The position numbers and the translations under genes are program-made. A stretch of 64,000 nt of DNA, taken from contig NZ_MVIJ01000012.1 of NCBI RefSeq assembly GCF_002086735.1, forward strand, positions 1 to 64,000, in the 5' to 3' direction. Every line of letters starts with the position of its first letter. Positions within the stretch are counted from its first letter, which is position 1. The notes beneath the pieces were generated by a model, which was given only the letters and a program-made list of their open reading frames with translations, made no database searches and had not been told where the DNA came from. Source of the stretch: Mycobacterium scrofulaceum. Its GTDB lineage: Bacteria > Actinomycetota > Actinomycetes > Mycobacteriales > Mycobacteriaceae. Shown piece after piece: positions 1 to 8,909 of this stretch.

Positions 1-2
1 CG

Positions 3-479
3 CCGGCCCCGGCCACACCGCTGTCCCCCACGGCGGCGCCCGCCGCCGCGCCCGCACCGCCACCGCCCAGCGGCCCGCCGCCCACGCCGTCCGGACCGCC
101 GGCGGCGACGATGCAGGGCCTCGCCTACCTCGTCGGCGGCGTGCCGGCCGACGTTCGCCGGGCGGCGGGCGCCAGCGCGCGCGCGAAAAGGGCGCCGGAG
201 CTCGAGCACGCCGACGCTGCCACAGAGGCGCAGCCGGGGGAAGAGGCTTCACATGGGCGGCGTCAGCGGTCGAAGACCGAGCATTTCGGCCGCCGCTACG
301 AGTATCTGGACGCCCAGCCGGCAGCCTCGACCCGGGGCGCGGAAGCCCTGGGGTTCGCCGGGACGGCGCCGGCGAAGTCCGCCACCACACCCGCGGGGTT
401 GACCGCACTCGCCGAAGACGCGTTCGGCGGCGGCACACGGGCGCCGATGCTCCCCAGTACCTGGGACGACAAGCCGTGA
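3..479 (+). CDS. PPE family protein, PPE-PPW type, C-terminal part
   Basis: The reading frame is open from the left edge, so the N-terminal PPE domain lies outside the window. The visible part starts with a Pro/Ala-rich linker of about 35 residues and a basic stretch (ARAKRAPE). It then has a C-terminal module with GFAGT near the middle and MLPSTW close to the end. The GFxGT...PxxPxxW pattern is the signature of the PPE-PPW subfamily. PPE proteins are exported by type VII secretion systems and sit at or beyond the mycobacterial cell surface; no specific function can be given. The stop is 123 bases upstream of the acyl-AMP ligase gene on the same strand. Confidence 0.8.
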   Translation, partial: PAPATPLSPTAAPAAAPAPPPPSGPPPTPSGPPAATMQGLAYLVGGVPADVRRAAGASARAKRAPELEHADAATEAQPGEEASHGRRQRSKTEHFGRRYEYLDAQPAASTRGAEALGFAGTAPAKSATTPAGLTALAEDAFGGGTRAPMLPSTWDDKP

Positions 480-602
480 TTCGCCCTGCCCGACAGCCAC
501 ATTCGGGCGGCCGCGCCCAGCCGCTCCGGCGTCCGCCACCGGCGCGAGCCGAATACGGGCGGCCGCGATGCGGAACCGCCGCAAGGCGGTAACCTAACGG
601 CC

Positions 603-2342
603 ATGCAGAACGCGTCCGTGGTGTCCCTGCTGCGGGAACGCGCCGGCCTGCAGCCCGACGATGTCGCGTTCCGGTACACCGACTACGAGCAGGATTGGGC
701 GGGCGTCACCGCGACGCTGACGTGGGCGCAGCTCTACCGGCGCACCCTGAACGTCGCGCACGCGGTCAAACGGCACGGCGCCGTCGGGGACCGGGCGGTC
801 ATCCTGGCTCCCCAGGGCCTGCCCTACATCGAGGCGTTCCTGGGGGCGATGCAGGCGGGGCTGATCGCCGTGCCGCTGTCCGTGCCGGCGGCAGGCTCGC
901 ACGACGAACGGGTCGGCGCCGTGTTGGCCGACACCACACCGACCGTCGTCCTGACCACGTCGGCCGCCGCGGTAACCGTCACCGACTACCTCGCGCAGCC
1001 GGGACCGGCGCCCCGCCCGAACGTCATCGAGGTGGACGCGCTGGACCTGGACGACGCCGGCGCGCCGAGCATCCGGATCAGCGGCGCCCCCGACACGGCC
1101 TACCTGCAGTACACCTCCGGATCGACGCGGCTTCCCGCCGGCGTCATGATCTCGCACCGCAACCTTCAGGTGAACTTCCAGCAGTTGATGGCCGACTACT
1201 TCGCCGAGACCAACGGCGTGCCGCCGCGCGACACGACCGTGGTGTCGTGGCTGCCGTTCTACCACGACATGGGGTTCGTGCTCGGCGTCATCGCGCCGAT
1301 CCTGGGCGGCTACCGCGGCGACCTGACGAGCCCGGTCGCCTTCCTGCAGCGGCCGGCGCGGTGGATCCAGGCGATGGCGAACGCCCGCCCGGTGATGTCG
1401 GCGGCGCCGAACTTCGCCTTCGAACTAGCCGTCCGCAAGACCTCGGATGCCGACCTGCAAGACGTCGATCTGGGCAACGTGCTGGGCGTCGTCAGCGGCG
1501 CCGAGCGCATCCATCCCGCCACGCTGGACCGGTTCTGTAAACGGTTCGCCCCCTACAACTTTCGCGAACACATGATGCGCCCCTCCTACGGCCTCGCCGA
1601 GGCGACCGTCTACGTTGCCAGCCGCACCGCGAGCCGCGCCCCTGAGGTCGTTCACTTCGAGCCCGAGAAGCTGTCCGAGGGCGCCGCGCAGCGGTGCCCG
1701 GCCCAGAGCGGCTCGCCGCTCCTCAGTTACGGCACGCCGAGGTCGCCCGCGGTGCGAATCGTGGACCCGGACACCGGCAGCGAATGCCCGGCGGGCACGG
1801 TCGGGGAGATCTGGGTCCACGGCGACAACGTGGCGGGCGGCTACTGGCAGAAGCCGGAGGAGACCGAGCGCACCTTCGGGGGCGTCCTGGCCGAACCGTC
1901 ACCGGGCACGCCCGGACGAGGATGGCTGCGCACCGGCGATCTCGGGTTCGTCTCCGAGGGCGAGATGTTCATCGTGGGGCGGATGAAAGATTTGCTCATC
2001 GTTTACGGGCGCAACCACTATCCCGAGGACATCGAATCGACCGTCCGGGGGATCACCGGGGGCCGGGTCGCGGCGATCTCCGTCCCGGTGGACGAGACCG
2101 AGAAGCTGGTCACCATCATCGAATTGAAGAAGGGCGGCGATTCCGACGAGGAGGCGCTGCGCCTGCTCGACGTGGTCAAAAACGATGTCACCGCGGCCAT
2201 TTCGAGCTCGCACGGCCTGAACGTCGCCGATCTTGTGCTGGTGCCGCCGGGGTCGATTCCCACCACGACGAGCGGCAAGATCCGGCGGGCCGCCTGTGTC
2301 GAGCATTACCGCCGGCAGCAGTTCACCCGACTGGACGCCTGA
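603..2342 (+). CDS. fadD21: Fatty-acyl-AMP ligase (FAAL), FadD21-like
   Basis: Predicted 579-aa adenylating enzyme that activates a long-chain fatty acid as acyl-AMP and hands it to a partner polyketide synthase. The adenylate-forming motif [12 protein letters not shown] lies near residue 168, [10 protein letters not shown] near 215, YGLAEAT near 325, WLRTGDLGF near 440, and the C-terminal [11 protein letters not shown] carries the conserved lysine. Length and motifs are those of mycobacterial FAALs. The symbol is assigned by position: in M. tuberculosis fadD21 lies near pks3/4 in the opposite direction, as here, and the same synthase type sits 13 kb to the right. The intervening genes differ, so FadD23-like or another FAAL is possible. 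The gene converges on the antiporter gene, 42 bases away. No strong Shine-Dalgarno precedes the ATG. Confidence 0.85.
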   Translation: MQNASVVSLLRERAGLQPDDVAFRYTDYEQDWAGVTATLTWAQLYRRTLNVAHAVKRHGAVGDRAVILAPQGLPYIEAFLGAMQAGLIAVPLSVPAAGSHDERVGAVLADTTPTVVLTTSAAAVTVTDYLAQPGPAPRPNVIEVDALDLDDAGAPSIRISGAPDTAYLQYTSGSTRLPAGVMISHRNLQVNFQQLMADYFAETNGVPPRDTTVVSWLPFYHDMGFVLGVIAPILGGYRGDLTSPVAFLQRPARWIQAMANARPVMSAAPNFAFELAVRKTSDADLQDVDLGNVLGVVSGAERIHPATLDRFCKRFAPYNFREHMMRPSYGLAEATVYVASRTASRAPEVVHFEPEKLSEGAAQRCPAQSGSPLLSYGTPRSPAVRIVDPDTGSECPAGTVGEIWVHGDNVAGGYWQKPEETERTFGGVLAEPSPGTPGRGWLRTGDLGFVSEGEMFIVGRMKDLLIVYGRNHYPEDIESTVRGITGGRVAAISVPVDETEKLVTIIELKKGGDSDEEALRLLDVVKNDVTAAISSSHGLNVADLVLVPPGSIPTTTSGKIRRAACVEHYRRQQFTRLDA

Positions 2343-2384
2343 GCGGCCAAGGCGCGATCCACGCCCGGGCGACTCGACGCACCG

Positions 2385-3722
2385 TCACGGGACCGTACCG
2401 ATCGCATCCTCTGGCTCGGCCCCGACAGGTTCTGCCGCCGGAACCCCCTCCCCCGCGACGGCCGAATCCTCTTCGACTACATCGGATTTGAGCAACGGCC
2501 AGCCCTTGCGCAGCACGTAGTCGAGCCAGGCGCCCGCCAGTTGCGACGTGAGCACGGCCGCGACCACCAGTGTGGTGTAGAACTTCGAGCTGATGATCCC
2601 GGCGTCGAAAGCGACGCTGGCAAGCACGATCCCGGGGCCGCCCCGGGCGTTGGTGGTGATTCCGAGGTTGATCAACTCCAGGCCCCGGAACCCCGCCAGC
2701 CGCCCCGCGAGTGCCACCGACAACATTTTCACGACGCAGGTACCGGCGATGAAGATGACGATCATCGGCAGGGAGACGCCCCGGATGAGGTCCAGCTTGA
2801 GGCCCACGATCGCGAAGTAGACCGGGATGAAGAACGCGAAGGAGACCTTACTGATCGCATCGATCGAGTCTGCGAAGATCGCGCGTTCGTTGTCCACCAG
2901 GGCGAAGCCCGCGAGGAAGGCCGCGAACACGAGGTTGACATCGAGCGCCCCGGCGACCGCGCAGTAAGCCAGCAGGATTGCGATGGCATATCCGGTGGGC
3001 GAGTGTTGCGCGAGGACGTTCCAGCGCGCCTTGTTGAAGGCCTTGATCATGCGCGGGACCACCGTGAGGCCGAGCGCGAAATAGGCCACCGTGATCAGCA
3101 GGTGCAAGCCCATCTGCCACGGATGCAGGTGGGATTTCGCGGCGATGGAAGTCGCGATCGCCAGCGCCAACCACAGCACGATGTCCTCGAGCACAGCGAC
3201 CCCGAGGATGAGCCGCGCGAAACGCGTGTCGAGGATCTTGAGGTCGGCGAAGATCTTGGAGACCACCGGCACGGAGGTGACGGCGACGCCGACCGCCAGG
3301 ATGATGATGAGGGACACCCGGTTGCCGTGCGGTCCGGCCAGGCTCGGACGGATCAGCTGCGGCCCGAATGCCAGCCCCAGCAGGAACGGGATGCCGGTGC
3401 CCACGATCACCAGCCAACTCACCGTCCGCCGTTCACCCTTGCCGAACAGTTGTTGCACCTCCGCGCCGGACACGAACATCAGCAGCAGCAAGCCGAGCCA
3501 GTAGACGAAGCTCAGGATGTGGGTGTTGTGCCTGGCGGTGCCGACGAGGTGCTCGACGAAGTGCAGCCGGCCGAGCAGTGCGGGGCCGAGCACGATCCCG
3601 GCGAGGATTTCCCCGACGACCTTCGGCTGACCGAGCTTCAAGAACACATACCCCAGCAGCTGGGCGAGCCCGACGAGCGCAAACAGAACGCAAATAACCG
3701 CTGTCAGTTGAGGATTCGACAC
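2385..3722 (-). CDS. CPA2-family cation:proton antiporter
   Basis: A 445-aa integral membrane protein with about 12 hydrophobic segments. The N-terminal GQPKVVGEILAGIVLGPALLG is typical of KefB/NapA-type antiporters. VPVVSKIFADLKILDTRFARLILGVAVLEDI carries the acidic transport-core region, and NARGGPGIVLA lies near residue 355. The family exchanges Na+ or K+ for protons; the ion is not predictable here. There is no C-terminal nucleotide-binding (TrkA-N) domain, only a short acidic tail. The GTG start overlaps the TAG stop of the upstream HPP-like gene by one base (TAGTG), so the two are probably translationally coupled. They form the distal end of a unit beginning with the sulfotransferase. 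Confidence 0.85.
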   Translation of the reverse strand: MSNPQLTAVICVLFALVGLAQLLGYVFLKLGQPKVVGEILAGIVLGPALLGRLHFVEHLVGTARHNTHILSFVYWLGLLLLMFVSGAEVQQLFGKGERRTVSWLVIVGTGIPFLLGLAFGPQLIRPSLAGPHGNRVSLIIILAVGVAVTSVPVVSKIFADLKILDTRFARLILGVAVLEDIVLWLALAIATSIAAKSHLHPWQMGLHLLITVAYFALGLTVVPRMIKAFNKARWNVLAQHSPTGYAIAILLAYCAVAGALDVNLVFAAFLAGFALVDNERAIFADSIDAISKVSFAFFIPVYFAIVGLKLDLIRGVSLPMIVIFIAGTCVVKMLSVALAGRLAGFRGLELINLGITTNARGGPGIVLASVAFDAGIISSKFYTTLVVAAVLTSQLAGAWLDYVLRKGWPLLKSDVVEEDSAVAGEGVPAAEPVGAEPEDAIGTVP

Positions 3723-4702
3723 TACGCACTCCTGATGCTATTGGGAACACTCCGGCCGGCGCGGCCGTGGCCGGTGCCCCAGCGTTGATAGAACTGATAA
3801 GCGAGCGTCAATGCTCCGGACCCGATAGCCACGGAAATCGGGAATTTGACAGTGGGCGAATCGATCACCAGGGGCAGCAGCCCTACCGCCAGTGCGGGCG
3901 GCATGCGCAGCCGCAGCAGACGCAGGGCGGCGATGCCCAACGCCATCGCGCAGGCGGCCGCGACGGCTCCGCGGCCGAACAGCGTGACGGCCCCCCATCC
4001 CGCGACCGCATTGAGGACGCACACCCCCGGCAGCGCCAGCGGTTTTCCCGCCCACGGACACGTCGTGGGGTGGGCGAACATCTCGTAGGCGATGACGATC
4101 AGCGGCGGGAAGAGGATCAACCGGAGTCCCGCCGCGGTGGCGCACCAAGCCATCACCGTCAAGAACGCGAAAAACGGTAGTACCCACGCAGTCCCGGCGG
4201 CGGGCGACTCGAGGACGTCGTCGACGCTTGGCGTCGAGACGTCGGTTTGCGGATACTTTCGCCGGCAGTGCCGTTGCCACGGCAGCAGAATCGCGACGAG
4301 GACGATCAGGCTCAGCGCGATGGAAACCGGATAGAGCCAGGTCTTGATTCCCAGGAAGAGCGGTAGCGCCCCGGCCGCGATCCCCGGGGCGACAGTGGAT
4401 TTGAGCAGCGCCAGTAGCAACAAGCATGGTGTGACGATCAGCAGAATCGCCGCAACGCCGAACGGGAGCATCCGCGTGATCAGCACGCCGATGACCGCCC
4501 CCGCCACCGGCGTGACCACGAGCCGCCCGGGCTGGCCGGCCCACTTCCCCCACGGCCTCGTCAAGACGTCGTAGGACAGGGCCGCCAACCCGGGAAACAA
4601 CAGGTAGTGCCAGCCGTGCAGGCGTGCCGCCAGCACGATGTATGCCAGGGCTATTGCCTCCATCAGGAGGCGATCCCGAAGTGCCAGGCCTCGATCAGCC
4701 AT
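3722..4702 (-). CDS. HPP-like integral membrane protein (two half-repeats)
   Basis: A 326-aa polytopic protein with two similar halves. Each has a loop of the type RPWGKWAGQP / HPTTCPWAGKP followed by a Val/Ala-rich transmembrane hairpin; the second half contains HP and RMPPALAVGLLP, resembling the HPP family. Some HPP proteins transport small anions such as nitrite; a role for this one is inference. I chose the ATG at 4702 because a longer in-frame start at 4855 would run 71 bases into the sulfotransferase gene and add a non-conserved, non-membrane leader. The gene is 82 bases downstream of the sulfotransferase and touches the antiporter gene, so the three probably form one transcript. Confidence 0.65.
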   Translation of the reverse strand: MADRGLALRDRLLMEAIALAYIVLAARLHGWHYLLFPGLAALSYDVLTRPWGKWAGQPGRLVVTPVAGAVIGVLITRMLPFGVAAILLIVTPCLLLLALLKSTVAPGIAAGALPLFLGIKTWLYPVSIALSLIVLVAILLPWQRHCRRKYPQTDVSTPSVDDVLESPAAGTAWVLPFFAFLTVMAWCATAAGLRLILFPPLIVIAYEMFAHPTTCPWAGKPLALPGVCVLNAVAGWGAVTLFGRGAVAAACAMALGIAALRLLRLRMPPALAVGLLPLVIDSPTVKFPISVAIGSGALTLAYQFYQRWGTGHGRAGRSVPNSIRSA

Positions 4703-4784
4703 AGACCCTGTGTCCTGTCGTGGCGCCGCGGGACTCCGCGTCACCGCGAAGTCCCGCGACACCGTGACGTCGTTTCCGGTGAAC

Positions 4785-5840
4785 TCAGCCGGCCGGGAGG
4801 GATTCGCCCTTTTCCAGCCAATGGGCGCACTCGGGGCCGAGCTTCTCGAGAGCAACGCGGTCGAAGCGCTCGACCTGCTCCGGGGTCAGCTCCTGGCGAT
4901 GGTCGCGCTTGAGCCCCTTGTGGAAGAAGGCCTTGGCGCTGGACATGTGCGACCCGCCGAACGGCGCCATCTTCTCCGCCCGCTCGCTCATGTAGTCGAA
5001 CGAGCAGTGCTCCACGATGACGTCCATCCGCAGCGACGCGGGGTCGATGGAGAAGAACTGGGCGAGCCGGGCGATCTGGCCCCGAAGGTCCCTCTTCAGC
5101 TCCCCGTAGTGCAGCAGCAGCACGTTCGGCTCATTCCGCAGCGCCCACCACGTTTTCATGATGTCGAGCAGGTCGCAGCACTGGTACCCGTTGGTGTCCA
5201 GCCACAGATCGAAGAACTCCTGCATGTCCTCGGGGATCACCAATGGCGCTGGGTCCCCGGACCACTCGGCGTGGATCTTGTTGATCGCCTCCATGGTCGC
5301 CGGATTGAAGTTGTACAGATAGTTGTGGAAGCTGATGCCGAGGTCTTTGCCGTTACGCCCGACGAACACGTAGCGGGCTTCCGGGGCGATCGGCAGCGCA
5401 TCGGCGGGCAGATGCGATTTCATCACCCGCCGCATTCCGGCTTCCCGCTGCTCCTTGAGCACCTTGAGCATCCCGGCGTGATCGCCCCAGCTCGAATCCA
5501 GCCACGGCGAGGTGTCCGAGAGTCCGCCCTCGGGTTCCTCACCGTTGTGCAGAATCTGCTGGACGATCCTCTGGGTCCAGGTGGTGCCGGCTTTGAACGG
5601 GTCCGCGACGACGATGTCGCTTTCGACGAAGCCACCCTGGGCCAGGAAGTCTTCCCAGACCCTGGAATCGGAGAGGTAGTCCCGCAGGACTCTGGTCGGA
5701 GCGAGAAGTTGGTTTTCCACCGTGAATGTGCCTTCCGTAAGAACAGGTTGCGAGATACGTGATTCACACGCTCTGGCAAGCAACGCGACCCGGCTGATCG
5801 GCTCGGTGAAAAACACCTCCGCAAAACCCCGGGTCTCCAT
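4785..5840 (-). CDS. PAPS-dependent sulfotransferase (SULT/Stf type)
   Basis: Predicted 351-aa enzyme that transfers sulfate from PAPS to a hydroxyl acceptor. The 5'-phosphosulfate loop is DPFKAGTTW at residues 80-88 (canonical YPKSGTTW, with the lysine kept). MKSHLP carries the catalytic histidine (canonical KTHLP). VGRNGKDLGISFHNY matches the 3'-phosphate site RNPKD..S, and a variant of the C-terminal KGxxxD motif is present. Mycobacteria use such enzymes on glycolipids and lipids; the acceptor is unknown here. An alternative GTG start at 5720 has a GGAAGG element about 10 bases upstream. Downstream come the HPP-like and antiporter genes; upstream is a 640-base control region. Stand-alone PAPS-forming genes follow in the next unit. 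Confidence 0.88.
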   Translation of the reverse strand: METRGFAEVFFTEPISRVALLARACESRISQPVLTEGTFTVENQLLAPTRVLRDYLSDSRVWEDFLAQGGFVESDIVVADPFKAGTTWTQRIVQQILHNGEEPEGGLSDTSPWLDSSWGDHAGMLKVLKEQREAGMRRVMKSHLPADALPIAPEARYVFVGRNGKDLGISFHNYLYNFNPATMEAINKIHAEWSGDPAPLVIPEDMQEFFDLWLDTNGYQCCDLLDIMKTWWALRNEPNVLLLHYGELKRDLRGQIARLAQFFSIDPASLRMDVIVEHCSFDYMSERAEKMAPFGGSHMSSAKAFFHKGLKRDHRQELTPEQVERFDRVALEKLGPECAHWLEKGESLPAG

Positions 5841-5978
5841 TACCCGAGAGTTCGGCAGGCAGCGTTGCTATCCAGTTGGTCGAACGGGCCACGAGCGGTC
5901 CCGCCGAAGCGGGGCGAACTGACCTCGAGTCTCCTAGTCACATCCGACCGCGTAGCAAGCCCGCATGTCGTCCGCGCC

Positions 5979-6054
5979 TATTTAAACTCGTGATGATTCA
6001 AATTATGTGGCGAACACCTGGCAACTTCCTGTGCTGCGGTTGGACGCTTCCTGT
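5979..6054 (-). promoter_or_regulatory. Candidate activator-dependent promoter of the sulfotransferase unit
   Basis: Read on the minus strand, ACAGGAAG occurs at 6054-6047 and again at 6032-6025, 22 bases apart. CCAGG follows so that the second and third CAG cores are exactly 11 bases apart. A good -10 (TAAATA, 5984-5979) lies about 35-40 bases downstream of the last repeat, with no good -35. Direct repeats of 11-bp period just upstream of a poor -35 are typical of OmpR/PhoB-family activators, including PhoP. Assignment to any regulator is inference. Confidence 0.35.
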
Positions 6055-6214
6055 CCTTTTGGCAGCAAACAGGTCACCGCCGCATGACGCGCTGTCTCCG
6101 CGCAGTTACCCCGCGGGGCGCCGTCGCGGCGCGCAAACGAACGGCCCGGCCGTCAGGCCACTCGTCGCGCTTGGGGTGGGCGCACCAGCGGTCCGGCTCC
6201 GCGGTGTTGAACAA

Positions 6215-6254
6215 GCCGATCGGCTGGAACTAAAGCCAATCGGCTGGAACCGAA
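6215..6254. repeat. Tandem 20-bp direct repeat (2 copies)
   Basis: Two adjacent 20-base units, each GCC(G/A)ATCGGCTGGAAC followed by a short A-rich end, differ at only a few positions. They are non-coding and their role is unknown. Confidence 0.6.
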
Positions 6255-6300
6255 GGCCCTTTCGGCCGCACCGGTGCCGGCCACCGGGCGGCGCACCACC

Positions 6301-6362
6301 GGCCCGCCGGGGCGCCGTGCGACATCTATGCGGACACTCCGGCGGCCCGCCGGCGCGCCGTG
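6301..6362. repeat. Pair of 19-bp direct repeats
   Basis: GGCCCGCCGGGGCGCCGTG at 6301-6319 recurs at 6344-6362 with one mismatch. It lies in the same non-coding spacer as the 20-bp tandem repeat, and its GC-rich palindromic core could form hairpins. Confidence 0.5.
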
Positions 6363-6408
6363 GCGATGCGGTGCGCCGGCTAACGCTCCGTGCCCTCATC
6401 AAAAGAGA

Positions 6409-6444
6409 CCGACCGGTGACTGGGCTATCCCAATCACCGGTCGG
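6409..6444 (-). terminator. Intrinsic terminator of the cysC-sat unit
   Basis: A 16-bp stem with a single non-Watson-Crick position (arms 6409-6424 and 6429-6444, based on CCGACCGGTGA.TGGG) closes a 4-base loop. Read on the minus strand it is followed by TCTCTTTT. It starts about 40 bases after the stop of the 105-aa gene, as expected for a rho-independent terminator. Confidence 0.8.
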
Positions 6445-6482
6445 CACTCTTCAGCGTCTGGTATTCTCCTGCCGCCGCGCGG

Positions 6483-6800
6483 TCAGGCTTGCGCCTCCTC
6501 GAGGAAGCGGCCCATCACATCGGGCCCGGTGGAATGCATGTCGATCGACAGTTCGAGCAGCCTGTCCTTCGCCTTCTTCGGCAGCAGCTCGATCGACTTC
6601 GTCGTGGCGGAGTCGTACTTGGCCCCGGGGAAGCGCTGCAGCACGACATCCTTCTGCTCTTCGGTCGTGTAGATCTCGAGCAGCCTCATGCCGGCAAAAG
6701 CTTCCCTCGCCGCGTCGGCCATTCCGGCCTGTTGCAGCGCCTCGAGCCTCTCCTCGTTGATCCAGACGTTGACCTTGATCATCTTCTCCGTGGTGCTCAT
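6483..6800 (-). CDS. 105-aa protein of unknown function, coupled to sat
   Basis: The ATG overlaps the TGA of sat by four bases (ATGA), so translation is probably coupled. The protein is small, charged and soluble (begins MSTTEKMIKVNVWINEERLE) with no signal peptide, membrane segment or cysteine pair. Alternating strand- and helix-like segments suggest a compact alpha/beta fold. I do not recognise the family. Its place as the last gene of a cysC-sat unit, directly before a terminator, suggests a role in sulfate activation: partner, chaperone or regulator of Sat. That is inferred from context only. Confidence 0.8.
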   Translation of the reverse strand: MSTTEKMIKVNVWINEERLEALQQAGMADAAREAFAGMRLLEIYTTEEQKDVVLQRFPGAKYDSATTKSIELLPKKAKDRLLELSIDMHSTGPDVMGRFLEEAQA

Positions 6801-8056
6801 GATTCCTCCAATGCGTTCAGCGTGAAGACCGGGCGTCGGGTCTTGAGGTATTCCTCGGTCACGAAGGGCGAGCCCTCGCCGTATTTGGCGGCGGATTCCA
6901 TCACGACCTCGAAAACCTCGTGCCGCATCACCTTCTGCGTCGGCTTGACCTCGTCGGTCAGAATGCTTCTGATCAAGCTGCCGCTGAAGCTCTGCGACTG
7001 CGAGTCGTGCCCGCACAGGGCGGAGTTGGTGACCTCCTGGCACTCCGGGCAGTACCAGTTCTCCCTGAGGAACACCGGTTTGATGCCGAGCTCGGTCCGG
7101 TGCTCCTTGAGCAGGTTCTGGGCGTCGTAGGGATGGTAGAAGTCGCCCACGCCGGCGTGGTCGCGCCCGAACATGTGATGCGTGCATCCGAGGTTCGTCC
7201 GCAGGATCGCGTGGAAGATCGCCTCACGGGGGCCCGCATACCGCATGTCCCACAGCGTGAAGGACACCATGTGGACGTTGTCGCGGAAATACCCGTGTGT
7301 CCGGAGGGCGTTCTGCGCCAACAGGATCGCCTCGTCGATGTAGTCGCCGACCCGCTTCTGGCCGATGATGGCGTTCACCAGCACGCCGGTGTTGAGGTTG
7401 TCGACGGGCATGTCCTCGTTTGCGGCCAGCCAAGCCTGCTTCATCAGCGCTTCGTGGCCGGTATGGGGCACGTTCCTGGTCTGGTGGGCGACCGCGTGCT
7501 TCCAGTCTCGCTCGGCCAGCGCTTCCATGTGCTGTTTGGGAGTGAGCCAGAAGCTCTTGAACGGCTCGTTGAAGACCGGCTCGTTGATGAGCGTGATGTC
7601 GCCGCCGACGAACCGGTTCTGGTAGGCCAGCGTCTTCTTCACGCCGGGGTGTCGCGGATCCGAAGTGCCGTAGGTCTTCTCGGCCATCCGCGCGAGGTCG
7701 TACTCGTAGATCTCGGAGATTTCGAAGATGGCCATGGGGGCGTCGAGATATTCGAGGACAACGCGGTCGCCCTCCTTGATGTTCATCCTCGCGATGTCGT
7801 CGGCGGACATATCGAAGACGATCGGTATGCTCCACAGCGTTCCGTCCGGGAGCTGCATGTTGTCCAGCGTCCCGTCGACCTCCTGCCGCCCCATGAATCC
7901 CGTCAGCGGGGTGAAGAAGCCATAGGAGAGGCTGATCACCTCGTGCGCAGTGGCTTTCGAGATGGGAATCCGCGGCATGCCCTTGATCTGGCCCGCGGCG
8001 TTATCGGTGGATATCCGTTCCACAATGGGATTTCCGTTGTGCCCCTTGTAGTTCAT
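6797..8056 (-). CDS. sat: Sulfate adenylyltransferase (single-chain ATP sulfurylase)
   Basis: Predicted 419-aa enzyme converting sulfate and ATP to APS and pyrophosphate. The active-site motif QTRNVPHTGHE lies near residue 192 (canonical QTRNPPHxGHE). MFGRDHAGVGDFY is the second HxxH-class nucleotide loop region, and SLIRSILTDEVKP near the C-terminus is conserved. This is the homo-oligomeric Sat type. M. tuberculosis activates sulfate with the unrelated CysD/CysNC complex, so this enzyme is a second, separate route in this genus. There is no fused APS kinase domain; that activity is the separate gene 78 bases upstream. The gene overlaps the downstream 105-aa gene. Confidence 0.93.
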   Translation of the reverse strand: MNYKGHNGNPIVERISTDNAAGQIKGMPRIPISKATAHEVISLSYGFFTPLTGFMGRQEVDGTLDNMQLPDGTLWSIPIVFDMSADDIARMNIKEGDRVVLEYLDAPMAIFEISEIYEYDLARMAEKTYGTSDPRHPGVKKTLAYQNRFVGGDITLINEPVFNEPFKSFWLTPKQHMEALAERDWKHAVAHQTRNVPHTGHEALMKQAWLAANEDMPVDNLNTGVLVNAIIGQKRVGDYIDEAILLAQNALRTHGYFRDNVHMVSFTLWDMRYAGPREAIFHAILRTNLGCTHHMFGRDHAGVGDFYHPYDAQNLLKEHRTELGIKPVFLRENWYCPECQEVTNSALCGHDSQSQSFSGSLIRSILTDEVKPTQKVMRHEVFEVVMESAAKYGEGSPFVTEEYLKTRRPVFTLNALEES

Positions 8057-8134
8057 GATGACCTCTTTTTCTTATCCGTGTGATCGGCGGTTCGTGGTTG
8101 GGCGCGCTGGGCGGACACCGGCCAGCGCGGCTGG

Positions 8135-8827
8135 TCAGACTTCGACCATTCCTTCCCGGGGATTTTGGCTGCGGTCGAGCGCCGGGATGACTCCCGCCTG
8201 CTCGAGGTGGAGAACCACTTCGTCGGCCAGGGTCTCCGCCGGCTTCTCGCCGCCCTCGAGCCGCAATTCCGCCCGTGCCGGCGCCTCGTAGGGGTCATCG
8301 ATCCCGGTGAAACCCTTGATCTCGCCGGCCCGGGCCTTCTTGTAGAGCCCCTTGGGGTCGCGCTGTTCGCAGACCTCGATGGGGGTGTCGATGAAGATCT
8401 CCTGGAAATCCCCTTCGCTCAGCGTGGCGCGCACCGCGTCGCGGTCGCGGCGGTAAGGGCTGATGAATGCCGTCAAGGCGATGACGCCGGCCTCGCAGAA
8501 CAGCTTGGACACCGCGCCGATTCGCCGGATGTTCTCTTCGCGATCCTGCGCGGAGAAGCCCAATCCGAACCGTTGTGCGAACTCGGTCCCGTGACGCTCT
8601 TCGAGGATCCCCGGGCCGGCGTTCAGCCCATAGCGCACGTTGTCCCCGTCCAGCAGGAAGCTCCGCACTCCGCGCTCGTAGAGCTTCTGCTCGACGAGGT
8701 TGGCGACCGTGCTCTTGCCACTGCCGCTCAGCCCGGTGAACCAAATGACGCATCCGCGATGGCCGTTGAGTTTTTCGCGCTCACCGCGACTGATGTTGTG
8801 CTCGTGCCAGGTGATGTTGTTGGACAT
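8135..8827 (-). CDS. cysC: Adenylylsulfate (APS) kinase, stand-alone
   Basis: Predicted 230-aa enzyme phosphorylating APS to PAPS, the sulfate donor. The Walker A motif GLSGSGKST is near residue 33, followed by [34 protein letters not shown] and [25 protein letters not shown], all typical of CysC. Compared with E. coli CysC there is an insertion of about 18 residues (containing [13 protein letters not shown]) between [10 protein letters not shown] and the GFS segment. In M. tuberculosis this activity is the C-terminal part of CysNC, so a free CysC next to Sat is notable. Transcription runs from the NarK-like genes through this gene to sat. Confidence 0.93.
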   Translation of the reverse strand: MSNNITWHEHNISRGEREKLNGHRGCVIWFTGLSGSGKSTVANLVEQKLYERGVRSFLLDGDNVRYGLNAGPGILEERHGTEFAQRFGLGFSAQDREENIRRIGAVSKLFCEAGVIALTAFISPYRRDRDAVRATLSEGDFQEIFIDTPIEVCEQRDPKGLYKKARAGEIKGFTGIDDPYEAPARAELRLEGGEKPAETLADEVVLHLEQAGVIPALDRSQNPREGMVEV

Positions 8828-8909
8828 TTTTTTCTAGCTCCTCATGGGGTGTGAACATGGGATGTGAACAGACCGTGGGTGTTTCATGGATGCCCGATCG
8901 CGCATGGCG

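Larger units (their letters stand above)
5841..6408. other. Non-coding spacer between the sulfotransferase and the PAPS-synthesis unit
   Basis: About 570 bases with no convincing gene. It contains a locally AT-rich segment (about 5978-6010), paired CTTCCTGT elements and a possible promoter reading toward the sulfotransferase. Further right are two short direct-repeat sets, listed separately. Open frames crossing it have no Shine-Dalgarno and resemble no known protein. Confidence 0.6.

Noticed and set aside
5876-6760. 294-codon frame upstream of the sulfotransferase
   Set aside because: It runs through repeats and the terminator and into the antisense of the 105-aa gene; no protein-like features.
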